Notes under the pieces: generated by a model
What the model was told of the DNA's origin: nothing
Seen by the model: the letters and a program-made list of their open reading frames with translations, nothing else
Databases searched by the model: none
Source of the DNA: Mercurialis annua
Taxonomy: Eukaryota > Streptophyta > Magnoliopsida > Malpighiales > Euphorbiaceae
Assembly (NCBI RefSeq): GCF_937616625.2
Contig: NC_065571.1
Span: 11,348,501 to 11,412,500 of the forward strand
Reading direction: 5' to 3'
Length of the DNA: 64,000 nucleotides
Shown here: positions 10,724 to 24,000 of the stretch, one piece after another
Layout: each line of letters starts with the position of its first letter
How positions within the stretch are numbered: position 1 is the stretch's first letter
Position numbers and translations under genes: made by a program

Positions 10724-10742
10724 GTCCCCAGTGGAGTCGCCA
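10724..10742 (-). other. Primer-binding site, tRNA-Arg type
   Basis: On the minus strand the site reads TGGCGACTCCACTGGGGAC. It matches the complement of the 3' end of plant tRNA-Arg(ACG), as I remember that tRNA, with one mismatch. This is the primer class described for Ogre elements. A five-base spacer separates it from the LTR end. It fixes the element's orientation. Confidence 0.85.
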
Positions 10743-10747
10743 AAAGA

Positions 10748-11269
10748 TGTTCGCTAGATTTTCACCTTGCTCAAACCTTTGAATTTATTGATGGGTAACT
10801 TTAGGTACTGATGCTTTAACCGGTATGATTCAAGATGAGGTAAACAGGATTTGAATGACGTAACCCTAATTCAAGTGACGTAACTCGAATTCAAGTAACG
10901 TTGTTCAAATTGTGAATGACGTCGCCGTCGTTCGATTAAACTAACAGTATTAATCTGGGAATCCTGAGATCCAAGCGAGATTAATGTCAAATTCTACTCC
11001 TAAACTAAGATTCAATCCGGAGATTGGGATAAAAAGCCTGAGCTTTGGTTTTTGATTAATGATGTGTTGATACCGAAAATAATACAATACTACTGACTAT
11101 TTATAGGGAACAAACCCTAATAAAGAATCCTAATTCTAATGAGATTCTATCTCTTATTTAATGAAGAAAAACTAATCAAAAGGCTAAAAATAAATATAGC
11201 TCCTATTGGGCTAAAATCCCTTAATGAGCCCATTCAAAACACCTTTTCTGGTCATGGGCCAAAATGTCA
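10748..11269 (-). repeat. 5' LTR of the first TAT element (outer end approximate)
   Basis: The inner end is placed at the TG/CA-type boundary next to the primer site. The outer end is a guess: on the minus strand TGACATTTTGG would begin at 11269, giving about 520 bp. The other LTR lies outside the window, so the length is not confirmed. A minus-strand TATAAATA at 11098-11105 is a good core promoter, which puts transcription start near 11070. Confidence 0.6.
10851..10930 (-). repeat. 20-bp tandem units with TGACG motifs in the LTR
   Basis: Four units recur about every 20 bp, each with a (T)GACG or TAACG core at 10856, 10876, 10896 and 10917 on the plus strand. TGACG is the bZIP/TGA-factor core. 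The array lies downstream of the LTR TATA box, so it would be in R/U5 and transcribed. A regulatory role is inference. Confidence 0.6.
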
Positions 11270-11833
11270 CCCAGCTTTATATTGATTTCACTGGGCCGGT
11301 GCAAACAATTTGTAAAACAAGCTAAGTCCACTTGCGTTACTCCATGTGGTTTTATTATATATACAAAGCTTACTTGGTACATTGACATTCATGTAATCCC
11401 TTTCTATTATATGATCATTTTAGCAGTATTTACATTATATTATTTGCTAGATATTTTGGAGATGAGTAGATTTACTTGTGTGGTGTATACCTTAACTCAT
11501 AATAAATGCGTATAAATGTGGTATATTAATTGGTCAAATATTCAAAATTATAATACTCTTCTTTTGTTTTCTTTTAATATTTAAAAAAATGATTTAAAAG
11601 ATAAATTCAATTTATATAAATGGATTAAATGTTAATATGTATTGATTATCATACTATCTCTACTCCAATTAGTAAAATAATATAAAAAAATCTCAATGCA
11701 TCATTAAAAATTTTGAATGGTTAGAAATGTTAAAGGAAAAATATTCACAATTTTTTTGAATGGTTAGTATGTTAAAGGCAAATATCGTTCACTCTATGAC
11801 AGAATAATATTGTTAAAAAAATCACAAAAAAAC

Positions 11834-12352
11834 CACGGTAGTCAAATCCGAATCAGACCGACTGGTTTATTCGGAAAATCCACGAACCAGTCAAATCAAC
11901 GGTTCAGATTATACCATAAACCCTTATATTTACAAACTCGTTGTTTTCTCATCGAACCGGTTGGATAACCGTTGATTTTCAACGATTAAATCAGTAAATC
12001 CGGGTCCATACCTTATCGGTTCGACCTAATGCTACACGTGTCTTTAATAAAAAAATATCAAGGTTAGAGTTCAATTTCTTCCACATGAGAATAACATGCA
12101 ACATGCAGCACCATCAAGTTAATAGCTTTTATATATTTAGACTTTATTCATAGTGGATATATTTTAAATAAGTTGGTTTTTTATTTTTTAATGTAATTAT
12201 TATATAAAGTATTTATTTTTCAGAAAATTATTATTAATAATTATTAATATTATTTTTAACCTCCGGTTCAATCTTCATTCAACCTCTAATCCCTTATCAG
12301 TTTATCTTCTGTTTTTATCGGTTCAATAACCAGGTCGGTTTTAACAACATTA
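11834..12352. mobile_element. Degenerate MITE-like dispersed repeat
   Basis: CGGTT/AACCG-rich, AT-rich sequence with roughly complementary ends (ACCGACTGGTTTATTCGG on the left; on the right a complement containing ACCGACCTGGTTATTGAACC). This style is typical of old non-autonomous DNA transposons in plants. Ends and target duplication are not clear, so family assignment is uncertain. No coding sequence. Confidence 0.4.
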
Positions 12353-12559
12353 CAAAAAAACAGAAAGACATACGAACATAAAATCAGAGATGTGAAATAA
12401 GGTACAAATATAAAGAGGGGCAAGTAAATAGTTGTTAATTAAAAAATTTACCGATTGAAATAATTAGCAAGCTATTTGGAAGGAATTAGAAAGAACATAA
12501 AAAAGAATTACTGTAATTCAGAGTAATATCCACTTATCTCTAGAGGTGGCCGCGTTCAA

Positions 12560-13640
12560 AAAAATTAGAAAAAATATTCTATTTTTTAAAATAATATGAT
12601 CTCCTATTTCAACAAGAAAAATATCGAGAAAATACCTCACCCTTTAATATAATTATTTTTTTTATTTTAAAATATGTTTATATTATAATTTTACCTACTT
12701 TTTATTATTTTTTACTCTAACTATATTTTTTTACTCTAATCATATTTACCACTTGTCTTTTTTTTTCTGTTATTCTTTTTTTCCATTTTTCTTCTTTTTA
12801 TTTTTTTTATTTCTTTATTTCTTGTCCATTTTTATATTCTTCTTCTTCATCGTTTCTTTATCGCTCCGTCGTCGCTCCGCCATCGTTTCGTCGTCATTCC
12901 GCCGTTTTTTCATGTTTGATTTTAGCAATGTTTTTCTAAATTCATGATGATAAATACGATTTATTTTAATTTTCATATCTAAATAAATTACTCTTGATTT
13001 TTTTCAACTTTAGATTTAAAAATCTGCATAAAAATTGATTTTCTGTATAAAAAACGATTGTCTGCATAAAAAAACATTATATGATTATCATATGAGTATC
13101 CCGGCATTATCATATCATTATCATAACATTGTAGAGAAAAATATTTTTTTATAAGAAAAATAACGTCTGATTATCATATGAGTATCACTGTATTATCATT
13201 GAGTTATCATAACATTGCATAAAAGAAAGATTTTCTGCAGAAAATATCGTTTAATTAGCATATTGTTATCAAAATATTATCATGTCGTTATTATAATATT
13301 ATCATATGACACCTAGATGATAATATTTATGGTACCTAGATGATAATGTTATGATAAAACAGTGTGTGATTATCATTTCAGTATCACTATATTATCATGT
13401 CGTTATCATAACATTGCAGTATGATAACTAGATGGTAATAAAGTATGATAAGGTTATGATAATTGTATGATAACCTACGAAAAAAATAAATTACAGAAGT
13501 ACTTATGATAACCAGATGATAACGGAGTAAAATCATAAATATTTTAATACTCAGAGTAAAAACATAAATCTAGAAAAAACATGAGGTATATTTGTATCTT
13601 TTTCGTGTTGAGGTAAAAAAATGTAAATATTTTCATTTTT
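12560..13640. repeat. AT-rich low-complexity stretch with a TATCAT repeat
   Basis: Runs of T/A and a polypyrimidine block (12740-12910) lead into four degenerate copies of a roughly 50-bp unit (near 13082, 13168, 13253 and 13367) built from GATTATCATATGAGTATC and TTATCATAACATTG, followed by TGATAA-rich sequence on the complementary theme. No gene seen. The Phe-rich reading frame here is a translation of the pyrimidine run. Confidence 0.55.
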
Positions 13641-13670
13641 GGAGTAAATACCTAAATTTTCCAAGGAAAA

Positions 13671-14127
13671 ATGGAACCGGTCCGGACACCGTTTAAGTAA
13701 CGGTTCCATGCCGGTTCGGAATCAGATGGTTTCGGTTCCGGATTCTAGGCGGTTCAATAAAAATTAAAAATAAAAATAAAATTTAATTTTTAAAAAGTAT
13801 AATTTAAAAATAAAACATGTGAAGATAATATTAAAAGAAAATAATAAAATAAAACAAATTATAAATATTATGCTAACCAAAAACATTAACTAAAACAAAT
13901 ATAATATATTAAAATTAATTTACTTTTTATCGACAGGTTCAACCCTTTAACTGCCAATTCTGACCTAAAACCGGCAGTTCACGGTTCAAAAAATTTAAAA
14001 CCGGCCCGCAACCCAGTCTTTCCACGGTTCCTGGCCGGTTTGATCCGGTTTCGGGTGGGGTTTCACCAGGCCGGTTTAGGGACGGTTCACGGGCTGACCC
14101 GGTCCATGGCCAGGTAGCCAGCTCTAC
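13671..14127 (+). mobile_element. Truncated copy of a hAT-type MITE
   Basis: It resembles the copy at 63288-63836 in the same orientation: a GGTTCCGG-rich left part, an AT-rich middle, then CCGGCAGTTCACGGTTCAA and a right part ending in CATGGCC...AGCTCTAC. The left terminal repeat is missing and no target duplication is visible. Non-coding. Confidence 0.6.
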
Positions 14128-16903
14128 TTGTCTCGATAATGAGATTTTTACTAAAATTAGAATTTTAACAGGTTATTTTCACCATAAATTTTTACAAAGG
14201 TTCAATCCAAATCATTAACAATTAAATATTCAAGGATAAAATTAAAACAAACAACAATTTTAAAATGAGTTTCAAAGGCTCACTCGCAAAAAAAAAAAGA
14301 TGATTTTAAAGTTTTTCAATTGATTTTTTTTTTCAAAGTTTCAATTGATTAATTGATTGGCAAGTTTTAATGCTTAGCTTGCTAAACTTATAACATGCAC
14401 AAAGGTTACATTACATATAGTCAATCCATGAATTCTTCCCGTTACTTCTTTTGAGTAACCAAAGGATTAACAAGTCAAATTTCTATTTGAAAGATAGTTG
14501 ACAAGTTTACACCGAAAGAGTCATGGTCCACACACGCGAGCTACAATTTTGAAAAAAGTCCCAATGATCTCTTCCATACATGATACATGTCACTTGTCAG
14601 CCCTTCATGGAGAGTCACAAATGAGAGTGTTTATCTCGTATATTGATTGCGTCATATTATATTTACAACAAGCCAATGAATATTTACGATAGGAAATTTT
14701 TTAATTATTAAATAATTTTTTTATATTAACTTTTCCACATGTCTAACACACTACTGGTTTGTTACACGAATAGCATACCGCAACGGTTACGTGTAAAAAT
14801 TTATCAACAAATGATCGTAGCAATGCAATTTGTGATTTTTTGTTTGTTTTGAGATTTGTGGGGGAGATTGAGAGAAGTGTTAGGATTTGTGGTGTTAGAG
14901 TGTGGTGATAGTGAAGTGGGAGAGATTGTTGGGTTGTTTAGAAAGTCTAAGTTTGTTAGTGCTGAGAATGTTACTCTGATTGGAACTAGAATGACTAAGG
15001 TTTGTTGGTGTTAATTTCTTCTTTGTTGAACCACTATTTGTTTCAATCATCAAGAATAAGAAGCAAAACCTGCTTAATCCCCATTACTGATATTCAAGTG
15101 ATTCTTGTAACAGTAGATGTCACGGGCAACATAAAAGTATCGGACTCTGATTTTCGTATTATGATGGTTCATACACGTTTGTGATTGCAAGCCTGAAGTA
15201 ACTGAGTTGGTTCGTATTTAGAAAGTAATCTTATGAGATTGTTTGATCAATTACAACTTTTGTTTCATGTTTCTTCCTCTCCCTTCTCATACAAATGTTG
15301 ACAAGTCAGTAGTTGAGCAGATGGAGTATGTACTGCCGAGCAAGTCTTAGTGATGCCCGAGAATATCGTAACTTGAAATTGCAACGGAGGAGCAAGGCAT
15401 AGTTGTCGATAAGCTGCTTGAGAACTGATCTTCACATTGACATTTTTCATATGCTGTACGTATAGAGGCAATTCTGAAGGTTGGAAAATAACGAATCTCG
15501 GTTTGATGTTTGGCGAAAATTGGTTTCATGAAGCGAGTAGTGTAGCAATGGATATAATAATCCATTCTTTGTCTTTGACTAGCAGTACAATGTGAATTTG
15601 ACTTGTTGCATTATCTTGCAATGTGAATTTGAGTTTGATTAATTCTTACACTATTGGACCTTTGTCATTCTTGCAAACATTCGACACTGGTCATTTTGTA
15701 TCAAACCGGTTTAGGAAATTCAAACCAGGTTTCTTGACGAAATCAATTACCGGGGATGTTTCAGGCAGCAGCAAGGTTTCCGAGTAGATCTTAGGAAACA
15801 TATTTCCCGAGTGAACTCAACAATAGCATGATTTCTTTTTATGCAGCTTTCAAAAGTATTGGATACTATTTCTTAGCAATTACTATCTGATTCTGTTTCC
15901 ACATCTATGTATTCTACATCACCTATCAGTCATATAACTCCTTCCAACAAGTTGCTTAGATTTTGGAAGATAAAGATAGCCAACATAGTTTATTGTCATG
16001 TATAATGACTCAACTCTATATCACCTGATTCGTGCATGAAAGTGAAGAAACAAGTTTCCTGCTAAGAAACAGAGTGATGTTACAGGATAAAAAATGAAAT
16101 TAGTCTCATCTTTTGCAGCACATTTCACTCATGCAGATTGCAGAGCACATATGAAGAATCAACAATCGGTGTAACCTAAGCTCTATCTTGAACGGCAGCA
16201 ACCGTTCCCAAGGTACGAGGGAGCTCAACTACATTAAAAGGAATAGTTATACAACGCAATGGTTGCGCCACATCATTCGTGCAACAAGCCAATGAGGCGT
16301 TAGCCATGTGCAAATGTTTAATGATAAAAAAATAAACAATAAATAAAGATTCCCTATCGCAAATGATTACGGGCTTATTGTCAAAATGACGTGGCACATC
16401 CGTTGTGTGGGATAAACCATGAATGATGAATCTGTTGGATGAGAAGATTTCCTGCGCTATGTTCTCCACTCTGTTAATGAGAAATACCATGAATGGTGAA
16501 TCTGTTGGGTGAGAAGATTTCCGGCGCTATGAACTCCACTGTTAATGATCAAACCATGCATCTGTGTGACATTGAAACCTCAGGTGAAGCGGTTGACTAG
16601 GAAGCAGAGTCCTTGGCAACTTTTCTAAAGTATCTAAGTGCTACACATCATTCATCTTAACCGGTCATCTAATTGTGCCTTGTGTAGTAAAATTTATACC
16701 AAGACAATAAACACCCAATAGTAGAAATGAAAAGGATTAACCAAATCATAAATAATAAAATTTACTAAATCTCTATCCCAAAAAGTATCATTCAACGGAA
16801 GAAAAAACTTAAAAGTGATATACTAACACAAGATAACAGAAGTTCTAGTGCAGCAAATGCAAAATTCTCAAAAAAGGACAGACGAGTAATTTCAGATACT
16901 AAT
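14128..16903. other. Intergenic DNA downstream of RPL8
   Basis: No gene that I recognise. Around 14850-15010 the plus strand has a G-rich, coding-like stretch in shifted frames, which may be a gene remnant. A local tandem duplication lies at about 16408-16560: two copies of CCATGAATG(A/G)TGAATCTGTTGG followed by GAGAAGATTTCC. The part next to 16903 should hold the RPL8 3' UTR. Confidence 0.45.
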
Positions 16904-18241
<1,338 letters not shown>

Positions 18242-18261
18242 TTCTGGTTTTTTTTTTAGGG

Positions 18262-18425
18262 TTAGGGTTTTGAGGGAGGCTGTGCGGCTAGTGGGGTGAT
18301 GAGGAAATGAAAAGAAAGGGTTTTTATGAAGAAATGAAAGAGAGCGATAAATTGTGTCAATTTGGATCTGGGTTGGGCTAGGCTTTTATCATTGGGTTTT
18401 TGCTTCTAACACATTACTATGGGCT
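18262..18425 (-). promoter_or_regulatory. RPL8 promoter: telo-box and site II motifs
   Basis: A telo-box (AAACCCTAA on the minus strand, 18262-18270) sits just before the ATG. Two TGGGCT site II motifs are at 18374-18379 and 18420-18425. Telo-box plus site II is the known signature of plant ribosomal protein promoters, read by TCP-type and telobox-binding factors, and gives expression in dividing cells. Confidence 0.7.
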
Positions 18426-20472
18426 TTTTTCATTGGATTATGGGATTTTTAGACGAACACCCTCAAAATAACCAAATATTCTCGACTGTATCAATTGACT
18501 AAAATAATTGCAGATATATTATCTGACTAATATTTATTACAAAAATAAACTTTATATTTTGAAAGATACGATATCTTTCAAAAGTTAACAGATCTATTTC
18601 AAATTCACAAAGCCAAAATCAGACATTCTTTCAACATATTTTGTTAATGATTTCTTTCAAATTCAAAATCAAAAATCAATTTGAAATAAATTTTATCGCA
18701 ATACTATTGGAGAAGAAACTGTGGTGATTCATTATGGTCGTCGGCGAAGCTCTTGCGGTTATGACGATGTTCTAAGGTCTGGAAACAAAATTCTGCAGAG
18801 ATGAAATTGGGCTTATGTTCTTTAATCATGAATGCATATAGTAATAAATTTGTTTCTAGAGATGAAATTGAACTGATATACCGACGGCGTTGAATCTTGC
18901 GGCTAAAACGGCTTTTTTCCTGGCCTTTTAAGGTGTTTGATTCATTGTGTGACAAATTTGAGACGCTCATCTTCAACTGCTCACTATGTTCCTTTATAAC
19001 TTGTGCTTTCTTATCACTTTTCACTTCATTCAACCTATAATCTTTTCGTCCCTTTCTTCCAATTTCTCCTTATAATTATCTTCTTTAATTTTCTAGTGCT
19101 AAATTATCTATAATTTCAAGATTTTTGATTGTTGAAAATGGTGAAACCTTGCTGGAGAGCCCGTGTTGATGATGATGGTATCGGGAAAGTTGACGGGTTA
19201 TTGTGGATACTAATTTTGGATGCTAATTATGTTAATTTTGTATTTAATTTTTTTCTCAATAGTTAACTGTGTTTGTAATTGTTTGTGTGATGATTTATTT
19301 TTGTATACTTTAAATTGTTAGTAAGTGTTGGTAAACGAGTGGATAACTATTGATTAACTAGTGTTTCAATAGATTTGTTTTGTTATTTAAAAAGTTGTTG
19401 GTATGTGTTTGGTGATCCAGTCGTCTAGTTAGTACCTAACATTATGCTAAAGGTTAACCAATGCAAATACAATGTGAATGTGTACGTAGTAAGTTTTTTA
19501 CTTGTTGATATTATTTGTTTTTTATGTTCTTATGTCATTAGTTTATTGGAAAAATAAAAACAAGTTTACCAATAAAAAAAATAAAGTTTACCAACAAAAA
19601 CAACATGTTAACCAATAAAAACTATGAGTTTACTTTGACGGAATAAACCATTATGATATTTAATATAGTGTAAAATAAGTTTATAAAATATCTACCGTGA
19701 ATTTTTAGAAAAAAATTTACCACGAGTTTACCATAGGTTTACTTTGACATTATAAACTATACAAGTTGACCATATATAAACTGATAGTTCACCATGAGTT
19801 TATTTTGATGGAATATATTTACTACTCATATTATAAACATATACGAAATTAATTTAGTTTCTTTCTTTACTTTTAAATTGCTAAAAAACTAGTACACTAT
19901 GGTTTATTTAAAAAATAAATTTACTTATGGTTTACTATCATTTTACTAAAAGATAAGTTAGTTTACTATTAGTTTATTAAATGATAAGTTACTTTATTAA
20001 TAGTTTTATCGGTTTACTAATAGATAAATTTATTATTTAGTGTATTATCGCTTAACTATCGGCATAGACAAATTAATAGTCACAAAACAACAAGAGCAAT
20101 GATCAAATTAATTTATCAGTTTACATCAAATTTATAAAATATTAGAGTAAATTATTACATAATTTAATTTTATATCATTAATTTAAACATCGTCAAAGAA
20201 TAATTAAATGGCATCACCATTTTATATTATTGATTAAATAAATTATAAAAAAACAATTCAGGTTCTTGTTTCTTTAAAAAAATAGGCAAAAGGTAGAGAA
20301 AAAAACCCTCATAATGTCCTCAAAAATATACATAACCCCTTAAACTAATTTTGGGCAGAATTAAGCCCTCTTTATTTTTAAAATAGACAAATAACCATTA
20401 AAAATCTCCATTAGTTGCTGACATATGTCTCATAATCATATAAAAAAAGGTTCAAAAATAATTTTAATGTTT
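18426..20472. other. AT-rich intergenic DNA
   Basis: No gene recognised. From about 19560 to 20060 the motif GTTTACC/TTTACCA recurs many times in an irregular, degenerate array. Small open frames (for example 18704-19033 minus) have no recognisable product. Confidence 0.5.
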
Positions 20473-20477
20473 AAAAT

Positions 20478-20955
20478 TGATACCGCCCTAATAACATCAG
20501 AACTCCAAGCATCGCCTAACAAATGCTATGCTCGCCCAACGGGTCTCCAAACCTCCCATCGCCCAACGACAGTACGAGTATCGCCCATGTCTGTCTCGGG
20601 CGGACTCATCCAGGTCTGCCATCTAGACGACCTCATCCACTCCGTTCCCTGACACCCACTACCCGGGATAATCGGGAACGTGCCTTCACCATTATCAATA
20701 ATCGTGGGACAAACCCACGATTTACCAGATAACAACCGCCTTAAACTCATTATAAAAGGAAGCCACCGAATGCTGAGAATGGTAAGCACAAATCAGACTT
20801 AAATACTTTTACACTCATTTACTTACCAAAAAACCCTCTCTGACTTAAGCATCGGAGTGGCTTTCAGGCTGAACAAGCCTGAGGTCCTTTGAGCTTATAT
20901 TTGTTACTTGTGCAGGAAGAGCAAACAGGCGACCTCTGTGACTCGACCTGTATCA
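20478..20955 (+). repeat. 5' LTR of the second TAT element
   Basis: It begins TGATACCGCCC and ends CCTGTATCA. A TATAAAA box is at 20751-20757. A perfect 9-bp hairpin (AATCGTGGG/CCCACGATT, loop ACAAA) lies at 20700-20722, about 30 bp before the TATA box. The U5-side motif CTGACTTAAGCATCGGA (20840-20856) is shared exactly with the LTR at 42484-42976. Confidence 0.96.
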
Positions 20956-20957
20956 TT

Positions 20958-20974
20958 TGGTGCGGTGAACGTGG
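20958..20974 (+). other. Primer-binding site, tRNA-Phe type
   Basis: TGGTGCGGTGAACGTGG follows the LTR after two bases. Its complement matches the 3' end of plant tRNA-Phe as I remember it, with one mismatch in 17. The primer therefore differs from that of the first element. Confidence 0.7.
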
Positions 20975-21031
20975 AACTTATCAGTTTCGTCGTTCCTTTT
21001 AGATACTTTTTCAGAATTTGCTTTTTCAAGA

Positions 21032-24000
21032 ATGGATCCCCTACGAGATAATGCTCTACCAGCTACCAACAGAGAAGACAGGGAAACAGAACCACCGGCC
21101 CTAAATCTGTTCCCCCCAACCAGCGAAGAAGGAGAAACCAGCGACCCCCTGGCGATAAGACAGACGATACCTCCGATAGCCATAGCACCTGATTAAGAGC
21201 CAATCAACAATCAAGCAATGTTCAAGGCTTTCCTAGAAATCACCAGTCTACTCAAAGACATCAAACAGAGTATCTCGTTAAAATCGCCAGAGCAGGGATC
21301 CGCGAAATCACCAGTACAGAAGTCAACGTCAACCATGGACAAGGGAAAAGAACCGATGCGAGAGGAAGGTGCCCCGGAAAATTCCGCAAAGAAACAAAAC
21401 GCCCCCATAGTAATTCCAGACGAAGAACGTTGGATGGATGAACAACACACCCTCAAAGACGGAGAAGAGCATCTGGAGGAAAAAGTCCGCCAAGTCATGA
21501 GCAGGCTCGGAATAAGATGTGAAGACGTAGACATCTCTCTTCGAAGTGACTCACCACTTGCAGATTTCATCATCTCTCACGAGTTCCCTACAAAGTTCAG
21601 ATACCCTCCAAATTTGGAACCATACGATGGAACAGGCTGTCCCAAGAGCCATATTCATAAATTCCAAGCGGTGATCAATGTTCAGACAAACTTAGATCAC
21701 GTACTATGCAAACTTTTTCCTACTACCTTAAAAGGTCTGGCGCAGGAATGGTACCAAAGTCTAAAGCCAGGATCAGTGCTGACGTTCAAACAATTCTCAG
21801 GACTTTTCCAGGCTAGATTCGTAGCATGCATCCCTCAAAAGAAGCTGTCCACAGACCTGCTAGCCATCATGCAAAGGGAAGGAGAGACACTCAGGAAGTA
21901 TGTAGAAAGATTCAATAAGGAGGCGATGCAGATAGAAGACCTGAGCCAGGAGATCGCCTACACAGCATTACTCAATGGAACTACCAACTCCGACCTACGA
22001 AAGGAATTGTTGGCTAAATCACCAAAATCATTTACCACACTGATGACCATCACACATACACAGATCAGAGTGGATGATGGCCAGAGAGAGATAGAGAATC
22101 GCCTTGGACGGGTAGAAGAACGAACGTTTGCAGAAAGAAGAAATGGGGACAGATCGCCCACAGGAAAGAGGTTCGGAGAGAAAGGCAACGACCATTTCAG
22201 AAATAAAAGGAAAAAAGACGAAGATAGGCGATATACGCCCCTAAACACAACCAGAACCAACGTACTGTTTTGGGTAAAAGACAGCCGAGAGAAGGTCAGA
22301 TGGCCAAGGAAGATGAGCGCTGCATCAGCCAGCAAAAGAGACAACAGCAAATACTGTGAATTTCACAGAGACAACAGCCACACCACAAATGAATGCTGGC
22401 ACCTGAAGGAAGAGATAGAGAAGCTGATAGAAAGGGGATCCCTTTCCCAGTTCGTAAAAAGGGATACCGAAGCCAGAGAGGCGGAATCAGAAAGAAAAAA
22501 AGAGCGGAGAGAAGAAACCGCCAGAAGACCCAGACCAGAGCCAACAGGCGTGGTTAACGTAATAATGGGCGGATCGACCGGAGGAGACAGCAATACTACA
22601 AGAAAGAAAGCTGCAAGAACAGTCTACTCAGTTAGCCCAGGTGCACCAAATGCTAAGAAATTCAGAAGCGTATCTTTTTCGGAGGGAGATAGTCATGGCA
22701 TATCAGTCCCCCATGAGGACGCCCTAGTTGTCAAGGGGCGACTCAACAATTTCGAGGTATCTCGGATGCTTGTAGACACGGGAAGTTCGGTAAACATGAT
22801 CACAATGGAAGTGTTCGGCAGAATTGGACTCAAGAAAGAAAATTTGACACATGTCTCTACTCCACTGGTGGGACTAGGAGGCAAATCTGTACAGGTGGAA
22901 GGATCACTGGAAATAAACATCCAACTGGGAGATGGAGAGATCTACAAAGAGATCCGAGCAGAATTCATGGTGGTCAATATGGACTTTGCATATAACGCAA
23001 TTCTCGGAAGGCCACTTTTGCACGATACGTGCGCATCCATTTGCATGAGGTACCTATTAATGAAAATCCCAACCAGAGAAGGCGATGCCGAAGTCAGAGG
23101 ATGCCAAAAGTCAGCCAGAGAAGCATACTTTACAGCTCTCAGGAAAGTACATGTAACCCTGCCAGTACTAACAATGGAACCTCCAGAGAAGAAAGAAAGG
23201 GCAGAGCATTATGGGCGAACCACGAAAATCGAATTATCCCCAGGAAAGGAGATAGAAGTGGGAGATGAGCTAGAGGAAGAAATCAAACGATCTCTAACAG
23301 AAAACCTCAGAGCACTTGGAGACTCCTTTGCCTGGACAACAGACGAACTGATCGGAGTAGACCCGGACGTCATATGTCATCGGTTAAACATAGCGACCGA
23401 CGCGAAGGCAGTGATGCAGAAGAAGAGAAGACACTCGCCCGAAAAACAACTCGCCATCGCAGAAGAGGTCGCCCGGTTAAAAGCGGCAAACGTGATCAAA
23501 GACGCCTATTACCCCAAGTGGGTAGCAAATGTGGTAATGGTAAAAAAATCCAATGGCACTTACCGAATGTGTGTGGACTTCACAGATCTGAATAAAGCAT
23601 GTCCCAAAGATAGTTTCCCGCTTCCACACATTGATCAGTTAGTAGACTCCACAGCAGGTCACGCCCTCTATACATTCCTAGATGCCAAGGCGGGATATCA
23701 TCAGATACCCATGGCACATGAAGACCAGGAGAGGACGGCCTTCATAACGGACCAGGGATTATTTTGTTACAAGATGATGCCCTTCGGTCTGAAGAACGCA
23801 TAAGCCACATATCAGCGGCTGGTGAACTCAATATTCAGAGATCAGATCGGAAAACACATGGAAGTTTATGTGGATGACATGATCGTCAAAAGCATCCGAG
23901 CCGAAGACCACCCAGCAGACGTGAAGATAGTCCTAGAGACGCTAAAGAAATACCAGCTAAAACTCAATCCGGAAAAGTGCGTATTCGGAGTACCGGCAGG

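Larger units (their letters stand above)
1..11269 (-). mobile_element. TAT/Ogre-like Ty3/gypsy LTR retrotransposon, partial
   Basis: Read on the minus strand the order is LTR (right), primer-binding site, gag, gag-pro with zinc knuckle and protease, pol (RT, RNase H, second RNase H, integrase), then an opposite-strand gene. A second, archaeal-type RNase H between RT/RNase H and integrase, the tRNA-Arg primer site and the antisense gene after pol are features I know from the TAT/Ogre lineage. The 3' LTR and the polypurine tract lie left of position 1, so the target duplication cannot be checked. That the gene at 137-3233 belongs to the element is inferred from its position and the parallel in the second element at 20478-30687. 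pol is open for 1152 codons; gag has one frame break. Confidence 0.88.

Noticed and set aside
12753..12947. Phe-rich small open frame
   Set aside because: It is the translation of a long pyrimidine run in AT-rich DNA.
14850..15010. Coding-like G-rich stretch on the plus strand
   Set aside because: Short, in shifted frames, and I cannot match it to a family; kept only as a possible remnant.
20523..20789. Open frames on both strands in the 5' LTR (repeated at 30255-30521)
   Set aside because: They are identical in both LTRs, cross the TATA box and have no recognisable product.
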